Assembly (NCBI RefSeq): GCF_947331435.1 | Contig: NZ_CAMZOF010000001.1 | Location: 248,001 to 312,000 of the forward strand | Length of the DNA: 64,000 bases | Reading direction: 5' to 3' | Origin: Pelagibius sp. Alg239-R121 | GTDB lineage: Bacteria > Pseudomonadota > Alphaproteobacteria > Kiloniellales > Kiloniellaceae | In this document: piece by piece, positions 46,386 through 56,132 of the stretch | How the letters are laid out: each line of letters opens with the position of its first letter | Numbering within the stretch: the stretch's first letter is position 1 | Notes under the pieces: generated by a model | What the model was told of the DNA's origin: nothing | Seen by the model: the letters and a program-made list of their open reading frames with translations, nothing else | The model's database searches: none | Program-made: the position numbers and the translations under genes

Positions 46386-47042
46386 ATGCGAATTCTGGAC
46401 CTCGGTGGAGTGGGAGTAGTTGAGATAGATACCTACGGTGATTGGCGGCTCCCCGGTCGCGAGCACGCGCGACCAACTAGGCCTGATTCCTGGCGGAAAG
46501 CGGCAGTTCGAGCCGCAGAATTCGTATTTTGCGAAGAAACCCTGGTCCTTCTCAATCATTGGCGGGGTCTCGGACAACTCGCCCGGCCGCCTGGTCGCAG
46601 AGACCTTAATCCGGCGCAGCTCGGTGCTGCTCTCTCCCATATCTGGCTAATGGACTTCGAATCGCGGGAGCGCCGGCTCTACTACCGCGAAGTCGGTGAA
46701 GATGCTGCCAGCCGCTACACAGAAAGCCTGATCGGCAAATACCTCCACGAAATTGTCGAACCCGAAGCCTATCCACGGGTCGCGCCCTACTTTCTCGCCT
46801 GTGTCGAACTGCCGGCCATCTCCATCGTTTCCGGCCGCCTGTTCCATGAGTGGCCAAGGCCCTGGTTTGGAGAGCGCCTGCTGCTGCCGCTGTTCGACGA
46901 AAACGGTCAACCCGAGGGCCTGGTCGGCGTTGTCAATTGCCGGAAGACCAGCCTTGATAAAGCGGATGCCGAGAGAACGACGGAACGCCGGGTACGCATT
47001 ATCCCGCTCGAAGGTGGCGATATCATCGAGTCGGTCAGTTAA
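46386..47042 (+). CDS. PAS-domain protein (alphaproteobacterial PAS_5 type)
   Basis: This 218-residue protein has the PAS_5 core after about residue 45: LLNHWRGLGQLARPPGRRDLNP, then a strand pair ending LMDFESRERRLYYREVGEDAASRY, LIGKYLHEIV and LPLFDENGQPEGLVGVV. Such stand-alone PAS proteins are common in alphaproteobacteria, and their function is mostly unknown. The first 40 residues lack a match, so the start may lie further in. A palindrome lies just upstream. Confidence 0.75.
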   Translation: MRILDLGGVGVVEIDTYGDWRLPGREHARPTRPDSWRKAAVRAAEFVFCEETLVLLNHWRGLGQLARPPGRRDLNPAQLGAALSHIWLMDFESRERRLYYREVGEDAASRYTESLIGKYLHEIVEPEAYPRVAPYFLACVELPAISIVSGRLFHEWPRPWFGERLLLPLFDENGQPEGLVGVVNCRKTSLDKADAERTTERRVRIIPLEGGDIIESVS

Positions 47043-47411
47043 ATATCTGAACCAACGCATTTTTTAGAATCTGGATTGCATTAAGTTCTTGATTGAACAC
47101 ATCGAGAACCAACCGCTTGATGCACACGATGAATTAATGCCTCGCTGGGCCCGTGCATTAATCGGGTCCATCTCCATTGCGCACACAAATTCCCTCCTGA
47201 AATTTCCGGCAGGCAAGATTGCCTCCGTGGCAACATCAGGTCTGCGCGTTTCAATTCCCAATTAAACACCGGAGTTGAGCAGCGTCAGCCATAGCGGCGA
47301 TGCGCTAATTCTCCGCACTCGACAATCGGCAATATTTTTCCCTTTATCGAATAAAATTTATTGTTTATCGATAATTTTCTATTGATTATCGGATTTCCTA
47401 TAGATATCTAG
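47043..47411. other. Intergenic region with iterons
   Basis: The 369 bp between the PAS gene and the DUF2975 gene contain no credible gene. The last 70 bp are very AT-rich and hold three TTATCG units spaced 21 bp apart, immediately before the DUF2975 start. Confidence 0.5.
47343..47405 (+). repeat. Three 21-bp iterons before the DUF2975/HTH pair
   Basis: Units begin at 47343, 47364 and 47385. Each has TTATCG at the same place (47344, 47365, 47386), exactly 21 bp or two helical turns apart. Units one and two agree at 15 of 21 bases, and unit three is weaker. The array ends 6 bp before the DUF2975 start codon, so bound protein would cover the promoter or start site. The Cro-like regulator encoded two genes on is the natural candidate. 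Confidence 0.6.
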
Positions 47412-48068
47412 ATGCCAATCACACAACGCATGAGGAAAACGATGGACGGGATAGACCATCAAATCAGTCGCTTCAGTCATCGCATCCGGATGGGCCTCTT
47501 CGCCCTTCTCGGGGTGATCGCTGTCGCGACGTTGCTCGCCCTGGTGATGGACAAGGGAACCGTTTGGCTTGGGATCGACGGCATCAATCTTGGTGTAGTG
47601 TCCGGCGACGGGGGAGAGTTCGGCGAAGCCGGTCAGCCTGGGGAGGAAACAGCCGAAGAAGAACGCCTGCTCGAGGCGTTTGAAGATCGGCTGGAGTGGG
47701 TACTCGTAACCCAGCTTCTTCTCACGGCTTCATTCTACATTCTACTGGTCTTCCAGCTCGAGCGCCTGTTTGCCGCCTATCAGCGTGGAGAGCTTTTCTC
47801 GCAGATGAACGCACGGCGGATCCGCAATATCGGGCTGTTGTTCTGTGTTGCCGCCGGCATCGCAATCCTGGACAGCCTGCTTGACCTCTATATCACGCAG
47901 GAATTCATGGCCGCCTCCACAGAGGTCGATCGCGAGCTCGATTGGGATCTGGTTCGTGAGATCCGACTCCCTCTCCCTTTCTTACTTGGTGGTGTAGCGA
48001 TCGTGCTCATCGCCCGGGTGATGGAAAAGGGTGCCCAACTCCAAGACGAAATGGACCACCTGATCTAG
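47412..48068 (+). CDS. DUF2975 membrane protein
   Basis: This 218-residue protein has four membrane segments (about residues 27-47, 97-117, 139-160 and 187-205) with an acidic loop rich in Gly and Glu between the first and second. The segment LERLFAAYQRGELFS is typical of DUF2975 proteins. They are regularly followed by a small Cro-like regulator, as here (24 bp downstream). Role unknown; possibly sensing membrane state and passing it to the regulator. Confidence 0.82.
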   Translation: MPITQRMRKTMDGIDHQISRFSHRIRMGLFALLGVIAVATLLALVMDKGTVWLGIDGINLGVVSGDGGEFGEAGQPGEETAEEERLLEAFEDRLEWVLVTQLLLTASFYILLVFQLERLFAAYQRGELFSQMNARRIRNIGLLFCVAAGIAILDSLLDLYITQEFMAASTEVDRELDWDLVREIRLPLPFLLGGVAIVLIARVMEKGAQLQDEMDHLI

Positions 48069-48091
48069 CACGAGGCCACAAGGAAGCAGAT

Positions 48092-48328
48092 ATGATTATC
48101 GTCAATCTCGACGTCGTTCTGGCCCAACGCAAGATGCAGTTGAGCCAGCTCGCCGAACAAATCGGCATCACCTTGCCCAATCTTTCGATCCTGAAGTCCG
48201 GACGCGCCAGGGCGATCCGCTTTTCCACACTGGATGCGATCTGCGACGCGTTGGATTGCCAGCCCGGCGACATCCTGGCCTTCGAACCCAATGCCGGCGA
48301 CGACAAAGACGCCGCGGCAAACACCTAG
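48092..48328 (+). CDS. Cro/CI-like HTH regulator (YozG/HTH_26 type)
   Basis: This 78-residue protein is essentially one HTH domain: QLAEQIGITLPNLSILKSGRARAIRFSTLDAICDALDCQPGDIL. HTH_26 proteins typically accompany DUF2975 membrane proteins. It probably controls its own operon through the iterons upstream of the first gene. The acidic C-terminal tail is short. Confidence 0.9.
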   Translation: MIIVNLDVVLAQRKMQLSQLAEQIGITLPNLSILKSGRARAIRFSTLDAICDALDCQPGDILAFEPNAGDDKDAAANT

Positions 48329-48348
48329 TTTTGTTGAGGATGTACATC

Positions 48349-48876
48349 ATGAAATCAAACCTCTCCGACCTCCTGCCCCGCTGGGAGACTGGCTTTCTCG
48401 TCTCGGTCTTTTCGGTCGGCTTTTTCGCCACGCTGCTGTCCGTTGCCGTCATGATTTCGGACGCCGATGCCAAAGAAAATTACTGCCGGGAATACCAGAC
48501 CAAAGTGATGATCGGCGGAAAGGAAGAAAAAGCCTATGGCACGGTCTGCCGAAAGCCCGGCGGTGCCTGGAAAGTTCAAGCTGATGCTTCGGGCCGTACG
48601 CAACTTGCCATTGCCCAAACACATCAAGACTCAGCACCACGAACTGTCCTTGTCGTGCCGGCGCCGGTCGCCGATGCCGTATACTTCGAGGACGGGGTTC
48701 TCCTGCTGGATGACTGGCCGGATGAGGCAGAAGTCCTTTATTACGACGATAGCGGGACGACCGTCATAGTCGAGGAGTACGCTGCTTTCGAAGATGAAGA
48801 AATCTATGTCTACGGCGAGCCCAACCGTGTGATCATCCTGGAGAACGACGATGACGAAGTCATTATCCTGGACTAA
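48349..48876 (+). CDS. Membrane-anchored protein with surface-antigen-like Cys motif
   Basis: This 175-residue protein has one N-terminal membrane segment (residues 13-37), then the motif NYCREYQTKVMIGGKEEKAYGTVCR followed by Pro-Gly-Gly-x-Trp. This matches the C-terminal motif of rickettsial-type 17-kDa surface antigens, where two Cys may form a disulfide. The second half is strongly acidic and rich in Tyr and Val. TGAGGA precedes ATG 48349 by 8 bases; the longer open frame upstream overlaps the regulator gene in another frame. Confidence 0.7.
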   Translation: MKSNLSDLLPRWETGFLVSVFSVGFFATLLSVAVMISDADAKENYCREYQTKVMIGGKEEKAYGTVCRKPGGAWKVQADASGRTQLAIAQTHQDSAPRTVLVVPAPVADAVYFEDGVLLLDDWPDEAEVLYYDDSGTTVIVEEYAAFEDEEIYVYGEPNRVIILENDDDEVIILD

Positions 48877-49137
48877 GCCCGATGTCTCCTCGGGACCTGC
48901 AACGCACTTTTGCGGTTACCCAGGATTTGGAAGAGCCGTACTCTGGCGAACATTACGCTTCGCACTACTGCTAAAAACGGCCGGAGCGCAGCGCAGCGCC
49001 ATCGTGAAGCACATCAAATGGCCTTTTCGAGCCCGGTCAGTTTTGATCGAGTTGATCAAGACCCTGGATCGTCCATTATACTATTAACGACTGGTTGCAC
49101 CTCGTTCTCGGCCATTTCTGCCAAGAACGGCCGTCTC

Positions 49138-49920
49138 TTAGGAGGGCGCGTCTTCCTGCTGTCTGGCGCGCTTTGTCAAGCGCACGAGTTCGACCCTCGC
49201 CGTTTCGGCGTCTGTAACACTCTTGTCAAAATCTGCCCGTGCAAGAAGGCTGTGACAGCGCAAGTCACAGCCTTCCGGATCAACACCGGTCAAAACCCAC
49301 GCTGGTTCATCGCCGCCTCCCTGACGCCCGGCAAGCGGAGAGGCAATCCGGGCCGCAATCAAGGCGACAGCGTCTGCGTGATCCTGGTTCATGTGCGACA
49401 CGATGTCCTCTTCGGCGCTGGCCAGCTTCGTGGCTCGAGTGACGTCCAAGAGGACATCTGCCGCTTCCACCCAGTGAATTTGCCCGAACCCTGCGACCAG
49501 GTGTGCAGACTCAATCTGTAAGCGATAGAGATTGAAATCCTTGAAGCCGGCGTAAAGTTCAGAACTTGGATGGCGACGCATAAAGCGGTTCAGGAGACGC
49601 CGGTCTTTCACTACTTCGGCATTGCCGAGAACCGATGCACGCGGCCCGGCTAGAGGGTCCCGGTAGCTTCCGGTTCCGTCGAACAGCAATGCAAGTTCCG
49701 GCCGGGCCTTTAGATTGGCGGTATGATCTGCAAGATCCGAGAGCAGCAGCAACGGGCTGGCATCGTGGTCCAGCGCCACCAGTGCCAAGGAAACATAGGG
49801 TCGCCCAGATCCATCACGCGCCAGCGCGGTAGAGACACTGACCTGGGGCGCAGATCGCATGAGACCGCGTATTACGGCACCGGCTGGTGTCGGCTGCTCG
49901 CTCGCATCCTGACTCGGCAT
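49138..49920 (-). CDS. HugZ-like FMN-binding split-barrel protein
   Basis: This 260-residue protein joins an N-terminal pyridoxamine-phosphate-oxidase-like split barrel (residues 13-160, with SPLLLLSDLADHTANLKARPELALLF) to a C-terminal DUF2470-like domain starting EEDIVSHMNQDHADAVALIA. This combination is typical of HugZ, a heme-binding or heme-degrading oxygenase. It stands alone, so involvement in heme use is inferred from the family. Confidence 0.85.
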   Translation of the reverse strand: MPSQDASEQPTPAGAVIRGLMRSAPQVSVSTALARDGSGRPYVSLALVALDHDASPLLLLSDLADHTANLKARPELALLFDGTGSYRDPLAGPRASVLGNAEVVKDRRLLNRFMRRHPSSELYAGFKDFNLYRLQIESAHLVAGFGQIHWVEAADVLLDVTRATKLASAEEDIVSHMNQDHADAVALIAARIASPLAGRQGGGDEPAWVLTGVDPEGCDLRCHSLLARADFDKSVTDAETARVELVRLTKRARQQEDAPS

Positions 49921-50064
49921 AGAATTCCTTTCACGACCTCGGCTTTCCGACGTTTGGACGGGGCACGCTCTGGAGTCTGATCTCTTCCACTGAATAAGCG
50001 ATAACCTGAATCAGCCTCTTTTTCACATACCTAGAGCAGGTCAAACTTGACGAACAAATGATAT

Positions 50065-51084
50065 CTAGCCGATCGGCACGCCCTTTGACGTCGAGTACTC
50101 GAAATGCAGTTCCTGCTCCGGATAGACCAGCGGATGAATCGCATGTGCTGCCATTGCCGCCTCGGAAAAGCCGGTCAGGATCAGCTTCAGTTTTCCGTTG
50201 TAGGTCGATACATCACCGATCGCGAAGATACCCGGCTGGTTGGTCTGACTCGATGCAGGATCCACCAGAATATGGTTTCGTTCAGCATTCAACCCCCAGC
50301 CTGCAATCGGACCGAGGGACGTTGCCAAGCCATAGAAAGGCAAGAGGATGTCCGCCTCAAGGCTTCGTTCCTCACCGTCCAACGTTGAAACACGGACCGC
50401 GGAAAGCTTACCGTCGCTGCCGTCGAGTCCGCTCAATTGATAGGGAACGACAAGATCCAGTTTTGACGTCTCCGCTAGCGCATGCAGCCGCGCCACGCTT
50501 TCCGGCGCGGCGCGAAAGCGGTCACGGCGGTGCACGACATAGACTTTTTCGGCCACATCAGAGAGTGACAGTGCCCAGTCTACGGCTGAATCGCCGCCAC
50601 CGGCGATCACGATCCGACGGCCGCGTAAGTCCTCGCGCCGCCTGACCATATAAAAGATCGACTTGCCTTCGTAGTCTTCCAACCCCTCCAGAGGGGGGCG
50701 GTTGGGGCCAAAGGCACCGGCACCTGCAGCAATCACGACCGCCTTGGCATCGATACGGGTGCCGTTACTGGTTTCCAGAAGCCAACGGCCGTCGCCGTTG
50801 GGAACCAAACTGTCGACCTGTTGCGCCAACTGGTAAACCGGATCGAACGGCGCCGCCTGTGTTTCCAATTGATCGATCAGTTCGGCTGCATGAACGCAGG
50901 GGTAGCCGGGAATGTCGTAGATGGGTTTTTCGGGATAGAGCGCCGTACACTGGCCACCGATACCTTCAAGAGAATCGATAACATGGCAGCGCATCTTCAG
51001 CATACCGCATTCGAACACTGCGAAGAGCCCGACCGGTCCGGCGCCGATAATTGCAACATCAGTGGTTTGGATGTCCTTGGTCAT
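50065..51084 (-). CDS. Thioredoxin-reductase-like ferredoxin/flavodoxin-NADP reductase
   Basis: This 339-residue flavoprotein has the FAD motif GAGPVGLFAVFECG, the NADP motif GGGDSAVDWAL and the C-terminal FAD segment GIFAIGDVSTYNGKLKLILTGF. It lacks the CxxC of thioredoxin reductase and so belongs to the TrxR-like FNR group of Bacillus YumC and alphaproteobacterial enzymes. I use ATG 51084; a TTG ten codons upstream is less likely. It could supply electrons to ferredoxin for radical or oxygenase reactions. Confidence 0.9.
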   Translation of the reverse strand: MTKDIQTTDVAIIGAGPVGLFAVFECGMLKMRCHVIDSLEGIGGQCTALYPEKPIYDIPGYPCVHAAELIDQLETQAAPFDPVYQLAQQVDSLVPNGDGRWLLETSNGTRIDAKAVVIAAGAGAFGPNRPPLEGLEDYEGKSIFYMVRRREDLRGRRIVIAGGGDSAVDWALSLSDVAEKVYVVHRRDRFRAAPESVARLHALAETSKLDLVVPYQLSGLDGSDGKLSAVRVSTLDGEERSLEADILLPFYGLATSLGPIAGWGLNAERNHILVDPASSQTNQPGIFAIGDVSTYNGKLKLILTGFSEAAMAAHAIHPLVYPEQELHFEYSTSKGVPIG

Positions 51085-51198
51085 GGCGCCATCTTTAGCG
51101 CCGTCAAGCGCCAAAGACCATAGAGGAAAATGCGTCTCACAAAATTAAGGTACCGTCGCGCTTCAAGACCAATCAAAAAACATGGATGCCGCTTCAGG

Positions 51199-53178
51199 TC
51201 AGTCTTCAGCCATCTGATGCGACTTGTGTTTGATCAGGGCAAATGGCAACGGAAGCCCCTGATGCCGCAGTATCTTCTGACCCAGGTTCCAGGATGCGCT
51301 CATCGTTATATGTGCGAAATCACGATACTGCCTTAAGCCGTTCTTATCGAACGCGGCGCACTGACCTTTGGGGCAGAGGTAGGGCGTTGCATCGAAATAA
51401 GCGACATTCTGATGTTTCGCGGCAAAGGCGCGGAGCCGGCCATTCACATCCGTTATCTCATCCGCGACCGGGTTGTTGGGGTTGGGACAATCGAGAAAAG
51501 GTATCGAGAGTGATTTTTCGAGACATCGGTGATCAAATCTCGCAATCGTCGGAACTTTCCCGAGCAGGATGACCAGCTTCTCCATCCGCGCGAGCCTTTC
51601 AGCGGTCTTCATTGCTGCTTGTATAAGCCTGTCTGATCGACCCCGGTAGCTGGACCAGGAAGAGGACAGAATGACAACGTCAAAGGCTTCGAGCCGCGGT
51701 CGAACAATATTAAGCGACAACCGGCAGTCCGACAGTCTGTTCGCCGCGACAAAGGGCTTCGGATCGCCGTCAATCCCCGGGCAGGCGCCGACCGCAACGT
51801 TTCGAAATTTAAAGCCGGCTTCCCGCGCAAAGCTGGCAAGCATCCCCACGTAGTGGCTGGCGTTGGAATCGCCCCACAGAATGACGTTCGCATCGTCGGC
51901 GAAGCTGGGGCCCAGAATACAGTCGTCGTTCTGCAAATCGCCCCTGGCCAGCCGCTTTTCCTGGCAAACATAGCTGTAATTGAAGCTGCGCGTTTTCTGG
52001 GCTCTGATCTTATGCAACTCCGTCGGATAACTTCCCGACAGGGACCGTAACCCGAAGCCGTCGAGATACATGGCACCCAGACCTAGACAAGCGATCAACC
52101 CTGCCGGCGCAATGTATTGCTGGAAAAACACGGTGACCGCCCGCGACCGCGACCGGCGTGCTGGCTGCTCGACAAAACGATAGGTCATCCAGGCAAGCGC
52201 CAAAGTGCCGCACAATGCCGCAGCCCCTGTAATCGGCGTGATTTCATTATAGCCATAATGCAGGAACGCGAGCAGAGGCCAATGCCAGAGGTAAGCCGAA
52301 TAGGAAATGAGGCCGATGGCAACAAGGGGTCTGATGCTCAGCGAGCGGCGCAGAAAATCGTTCTGACAATGCCCGGAAAAAATGATCGCTGCCGTCCCCA
52401 GGGACGGGGGAATGGCGTAGAGGCCCGGGAAAACGTCTTTTTCGCTTAAACCGACCAGGCTTCCCACGACAAGAACGGCGCCGATCCACCCCAAAGGCAC
52501 GATCACCTGAGACGAAACAGCGCGCTCGGCCTGGTTCAGAACCGCGATCGCCACTAGGGCGCCAGAAAGTAACTCTCCCGCCCGAGTCGGAAGCATGTAG
52601 TAGGCAAAGGACGGGTCATCGACGAATACGTGTTCGGCGTAAACGAACGACGATAGCGCCACACACAACAACGCTATGAAAAGAATACGGACGCGGCAAA
52701 ACCGGTAGAACAACATTAGGAAAAGCGGCCACATAAGATAGAACTGCTCTTCAACTCCCAGCGACCAGAGATGCAGAAGAGGAAGCTCATTGCTTGCTTC
52801 CGCGAAGTAGCCAGTGTCCAAATTCAGCCAGAAATAAAAATTCGATAGCGAAAACAAAGACCAAAGGGCAGAGTCAGCAGTGCGTTCAGCGTCTTCCGGC
52901 AGCAGCCAGAACTGAGCAAACACAAGGGTCGTAAAGACCACGAGCAGCAAAGCCGGTGCAATTCGCTTCACACGCCGGTGATAGAACTCGAGGATCGAAA
53001 AGCTGCCGTCCGTGATGCCCGTCACTATGTTTCGGGTGATCAGAAATCCCGAGATTACAAAAAAGATATCGACGCCGACGAACCCTCCCGGCAGAAGTTC
53101 CTTGTCGATATGAAAGACAATAACCGAGAGGACGGCAATAGCACGCAATCCATCGATGTCAGGTCGATAGTCCGTCAT
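51199..53178 (-). CDS. AT3-SGNH acyltransferase (surface polysaccharide O-acetylation)
   Basis: This 659-residue fusion has an N-terminal acyltransferase-3 domain with about ten or eleven membrane segments (YRPDIDGLRAIAVLSVIVFH, GVDIFFVISGFLI, LWSLGVEEQFYLMWP) and a C-terminal periplasmic SGNH domain (ILWGDSNASHY with the GDS nucleophile, and DFAHIT near the end for Asp and His). Such proteins O-acetylate lipopolysaccharide or exopolysaccharide. Target glycan unknown. No partner sugar genes are adjacent. Confidence 0.93.
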   Translation of the reverse strand: MTDYRPDIDGLRAIAVLSVIVFHIDKELLPGGFVGVDIFFVISGFLITRNIVTGITDGSFSILEFYHRRVKRIAPALLLVVFTTLVFAQFWLLPEDAERTADSALWSLFSLSNFYFWLNLDTGYFAEASNELPLLHLWSLGVEEQFYLMWPLFLMLFYRFCRVRILFIALLCVALSSFVYAEHVFVDDPSFAYYMLPTRAGELLSGALVAIAVLNQAERAVSSQVIVPLGWIGAVLVVGSLVGLSEKDVFPGLYAIPPSLGTAAIIFSGHCQNDFLRRSLSIRPLVAIGLISYSAYLWHWPLLAFLHYGYNEITPITGAAALCGTLALAWMTYRFVEQPARRSRSRAVTVFFQQYIAPAGLIACLGLGAMYLDGFGLRSLSGSYPTELHKIRAQKTRSFNYSYVCQEKRLARGDLQNDDCILGPSFADDANVILWGDSNASHYVGMLASFAREAGFKFRNVAVGACPGIDGDPKPFVAANRLSDCRLSLNIVRPRLEAFDVVILSSSWSSYRGRSDRLIQAAMKTAERLARMEKLVILLGKVPTIARFDHRCLEKSLSIPFLDCPNPNNPVADEITDVNGRLRAFAAKHQNVAYFDATPYLCPKGQCAAFDKNGLRQYRDFAHITMSASWNLGQKILRHQGLPLPFALIKHKSHQMAED

Positions 53179-53618
53179 GGAATTTACGTTCCTCGACCCA
53201 AAACGTTCCCTGAACCGCGCCAGACAGTCGGATCCAGCGCCGGTCGTCCTCGGTTAATGACGATTGCAGATGTAGCTTTTTGATTTCAAAGAATAAATAG
53301 CAGGGGCGCCTGCAGCCGGCCTGCGTCAAAACTGTGATAGGTCACGGGTCTGTTTTAATAAGCGAGCGCTCTGAATTCTACGATTTGGATGCGCCGGCGA
53401 GCGCTACTTTGCTGCAGGAATAACTTGAATTATCTGCCGTTAGGAGAATTTAACAGGGGTCAGCTGCCGGATCGGTTTTACCAATGATCCCCGTTGCGCC
53501 CAACAGTTGCCCCAAAAACGCCACAGTGTGGCGATTAGTGAGACACTGAAAGCCACAGAAATGCCCCGGTTAAGTGCAAGTTGTTCCCCGTGGGCGAAAA
53601 ACACTATAAAGAAAGACG
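53179..53618. other. Intergenic region upstream of chvI
   Basis: The 440 bp between the divergent AT3-SGNH gene and chvI contain no credible gene. The chvI promoter must lie here, but no strong -35/-10 pair stands out. Only a weak purine-rich site (AAAGAAAGA) precedes the chvI ATG. Confidence 0.4.
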
Positions 53619-54323
53619 ATGATGCAGCCGACAATTGCCCTGGTCGACGACGACCGCAACATCCTTACTTCGGTCTCGATCGCTCTCGAGGCCGAGGGAT
53701 TCAAGGTGCGCACCTATAACGACGGTACGGAAGCCATGCGCGGTTTGGCCGCCAATCCGGTAGATCTGGCCGTGCTTGATATCAAGATGCCACGTATGGA
53801 CGGCATGGAACTGCTTGGTCGCCTGCGCCAGAATTCCAACGTACCCGTCATCTTTCTAACTTCGAAAGACGACGAGATCGATGAAGTCCTGGGACTGCGC
53901 ATGGGTGCGGACGACTACATCACCAAACCCTTCTCCCAGCGTCTTCTGATCGAACGTATCCGCGCCCTTCTGCGGCGTGAACGCGCGGCGCAGGACGATT
54001 CGGAACAGGAAGGCGTCGAACCACCCCTGGTGCGCGGCGACCTGATGCTGGATCCTGCCCGCCATCTCTGCACCTGGAAGAGCGAACCGGTCAATCTGAC
54101 GGTGACGGAATTCCTGATCCTGAAGGCCCTCGCCCAGCGCCCCGGCCACGTGAAGAACCGCGATCAGCTTATGGATGCGGCTTACGGCGATTCGATCTAT
54201 GTCGATGACCGAACAATTGATAGCCATATCAAACGCTTACGAAAAAAATTCAAGGATGCCGACGACGACTTCGCGCAGATCGAGACGCTCTATGGCGTGG
54301 GGTATCGGTACCGCGAACAGTGA
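53619..54323 (+). CDS. chvI: OmpR-family response regulator ChvI
   Basis: This 234-residue regulator has a receiver domain (acidic pocket Asp10-Asp11, phospho-accepting Asp54 in [12 protein letters not shown], Lys in ITKPFS) and a C-terminal winged helix ([23 protein letters not shown]). With ChvG it responds to acid or envelope stress and controls surface polysaccharides, motility and symbiosis genes in alphaproteobacteria. Its stop overlaps the GTG start of chvG. Confidence 0.95.
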   Translation: MMQPTIALVDDDRNILTSVSIALEAEGFKVRTYNDGTEAMRGLAANPVDLAVLDIKMPRMDGMELLGRLRQNSNVPVIFLTSKDDEIDEVLGLRMGADDYITKPFSQRLLIERIRALLRRERAAQDDSEQEGVEPPLVRGDLMLDPARHLCTWKSEPVNLTVTEFLILKALAQRPGHVKNRDQLMDAAYGDSIYVDDRTIDSHIKRLRKKFKDADDDFAQIETLYGVGYRYREQ

Positions 54324-56128
54324 CGGACCGACGGGCCGGGAGTGTCGGAAACCGACGTGTAACCATCGATAGCGATCGTCGGGCAAGACCGACGCAATTG
54401 GTGGTGCCGGCCCGGTCACGCAAAAAGCTTGAGAAGGTCAGTCAGTCTCACGATGCGGAAGAAACACCGTCTCCCGTTCCCTCACCCCTGACTGCGATGT
54501 CCGAAGCGGCCAGCCCGCCCGTCGCCAAGAGGCGTTGGCGCAGGTCGTGGCGGTCACCGCTGACGCGCCGGATTTTGGCGCTCAATACACTAGTGCTTCT
54601 GATTCCTGTTTTCGGTCTGCTGCATCTCACTCAATACCAGAGCTCCCTGATCGGCTCGGAGCTCGACTCTCTGCGAATCCAGGCACGCGCCTTTTCCTTG
54701 AGCCTGGCCAACAGTGCAGTGGTGACCGCGCAGGTCGGCGAAGAACAGCTGGTGCCGGACCAGGCCCGCAGCCTCATGCGCGTCCTGCTGGCGGAAACCG
54801 GGGTCAGAGCCCGGCTTTTTGCCGAAACCGGCGGAATTCTGGCGGACAGCTATGTTTTGAGCGGACCCGGTGGTCAGGTACAGATGATCGAGCTGCCGCC
54901 CCCCGAAGACGGCATCCCCATGACTTGGATGGGCCGCCACCTTGATCGGCTTGTGAACTGGCTGCCCGGTCAGGACAATTTCGAGCTCTACACTGAAGCC
55001 TCCAAGCAACATTCCGACGACTATATGGAGGTTGAGAAGGCACTGAAGGGGGACAGCCCTGGAATGGTGCGCCAGGACCGGTCGTCCCACCTGGTGCTCT
55101 CCGTAGCCGTTCCGGTCCAGCGTTACCGCCGCATTCTCGGTGCGTTGATGCTCTCGACGGGCGGAAGCAGCATCGAAGCTGCGGTAAGAGACCGGCGGAT
55201 CGACATTCTGATGGTCTGTGGCGTGGCCCTCGGCATGACCATCCTCATTTCACTCTATCTTGCAGGCAATATCGCGCGGCCCCTTGTCCGTCTCGCGGAA
55301 GCTGCCGATCGCGTGCGCTACGGCAAGGGACGTCAGTACGAAATCCCGGACTTTACCTCTCGCCGCGACGAAATAGGGGAATTGTCCGGCGCATTGCGCG
55401 ACATGACCGAGGCCATGTGGAACCGGCTGGACGCTATCGAGGGATTTGCCGCAGATGTCGCACATGAAATCAAAAACCCGCTGACATCGCTGCGCAGTGC
55501 AGTCGAAACCGTGGCACGCATCGAGGACCCCTCGCAGCAAAAGCGCTTAATGGCCATTATTCTGGACGACGTGCAGCGTCTGGACCGCCTGATCTCGGAT
55601 ATATCCGACGCTTCCCGCCTGGACGCCGAACTGTCACGCGCCCACACCGAATCGGTCGATGTCGGCCGGCTGCTCGACGCCCTGGTCGAGGTCCATCGTG
55701 CCACTGCAAGCGAAGGTGGCCCCCGTTTTCAAGTTGAAGTCTCCGACAATCGGCCGCTCGTTGTGCAGGGAATCGAGGGGCGTCTAGGTCAGGTTCTGCG
55801 CAATCTGATCAGCAATGCGATCACCTTCAGCCCACCGGACGGCCTGATCAGATTGCATGCCGAACGCAATGACAATGACATCGTGCTTTCCATCTCAGAC
55901 GAAGGTCCCGGCGTTCCAGAAGGCAAACTGGAAGCTGTTTTCGACCGCTTTTATACCGAACGCCCGAAATCCGAGAAATTCGGCACCCATTCGGGCCTGG
56001 GTTTGAGTATCTCGAAACAGATTGTCGATGCGCACGGAGGCAAGATCGTCGCGCAAAACCGTTACAATGGCTCGGGCGAAGTCACAGGCACCTGCTTCAA
56101 GATCACGCTGCCTGCTGAGGAGGCTTAA
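54320..56128 (+). CDS. chvG: Sensor histidine kinase ChvG (ExoS)
   Basis: This 602-residue kinase has a long basic cytoplasmic head (about 80 residues), membrane segments near 84-104 and 296-318 flanking a periplasmic sensor domain, HAMP, the H-box with His382 ([12 protein letters not shown]), and ATPase motifs [20 protein letters not shown] and GLGLSI. In rhizobia the periplasmic protein ExoR holds ChvG inactive. The GTG start overlaps chvI (GTGA). The head is longer than usual and Arg-rich; a later start is possible. Confidence 0.94.
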   Translation: MTDRRAGSVGNRRVTIDSDRRARPTQLVVPARSRKKLEKVSQSHDAEETPSPVPSPLTAMSEAASPPVAKRRWRRSWRSPLTRRILALNTLVLLIPVFGLLHLTQYQSSLIGSELDSLRIQARAFSLSLANSAVVTAQVGEEQLVPDQARSLMRVLLAETGVRARLFAETGGILADSYVLSGPGGQVQMIELPPPEDGIPMTWMGRHLDRLVNWLPGQDNFELYTEASKQHSDDYMEVEKALKGDSPGMVRQDRSSHLVLSVAVPVQRYRRILGALMLSTGGSSIEAAVRDRRIDILMVCGVALGMTILISLYLAGNIARPLVRLAEAADRVRYGKGRQYEIPDFTSRRDEIGELSGALRDMTEAMWNRLDAIEGFAADVAHEIKNPLTSLRSAVETVARIEDPSQQKRLMAIILDDVQRLDRLISDISDASRLDAELSRAHTESVDVGRLLDALVEVHRATASEGGPRFQVEVSDNRPLVVQGIEGRLGQVLRNLISNAITFSPPDGLIRLHAERNDNDIVLSISDEGPGVPEGKLEAVFDRFYTERPKSEKFGTHSGLGLSISKQIVDAHGGKIVAQNRYNGSGEVTGTCFKITLPAEEA

Positions 56129-56132
56129 AGCA

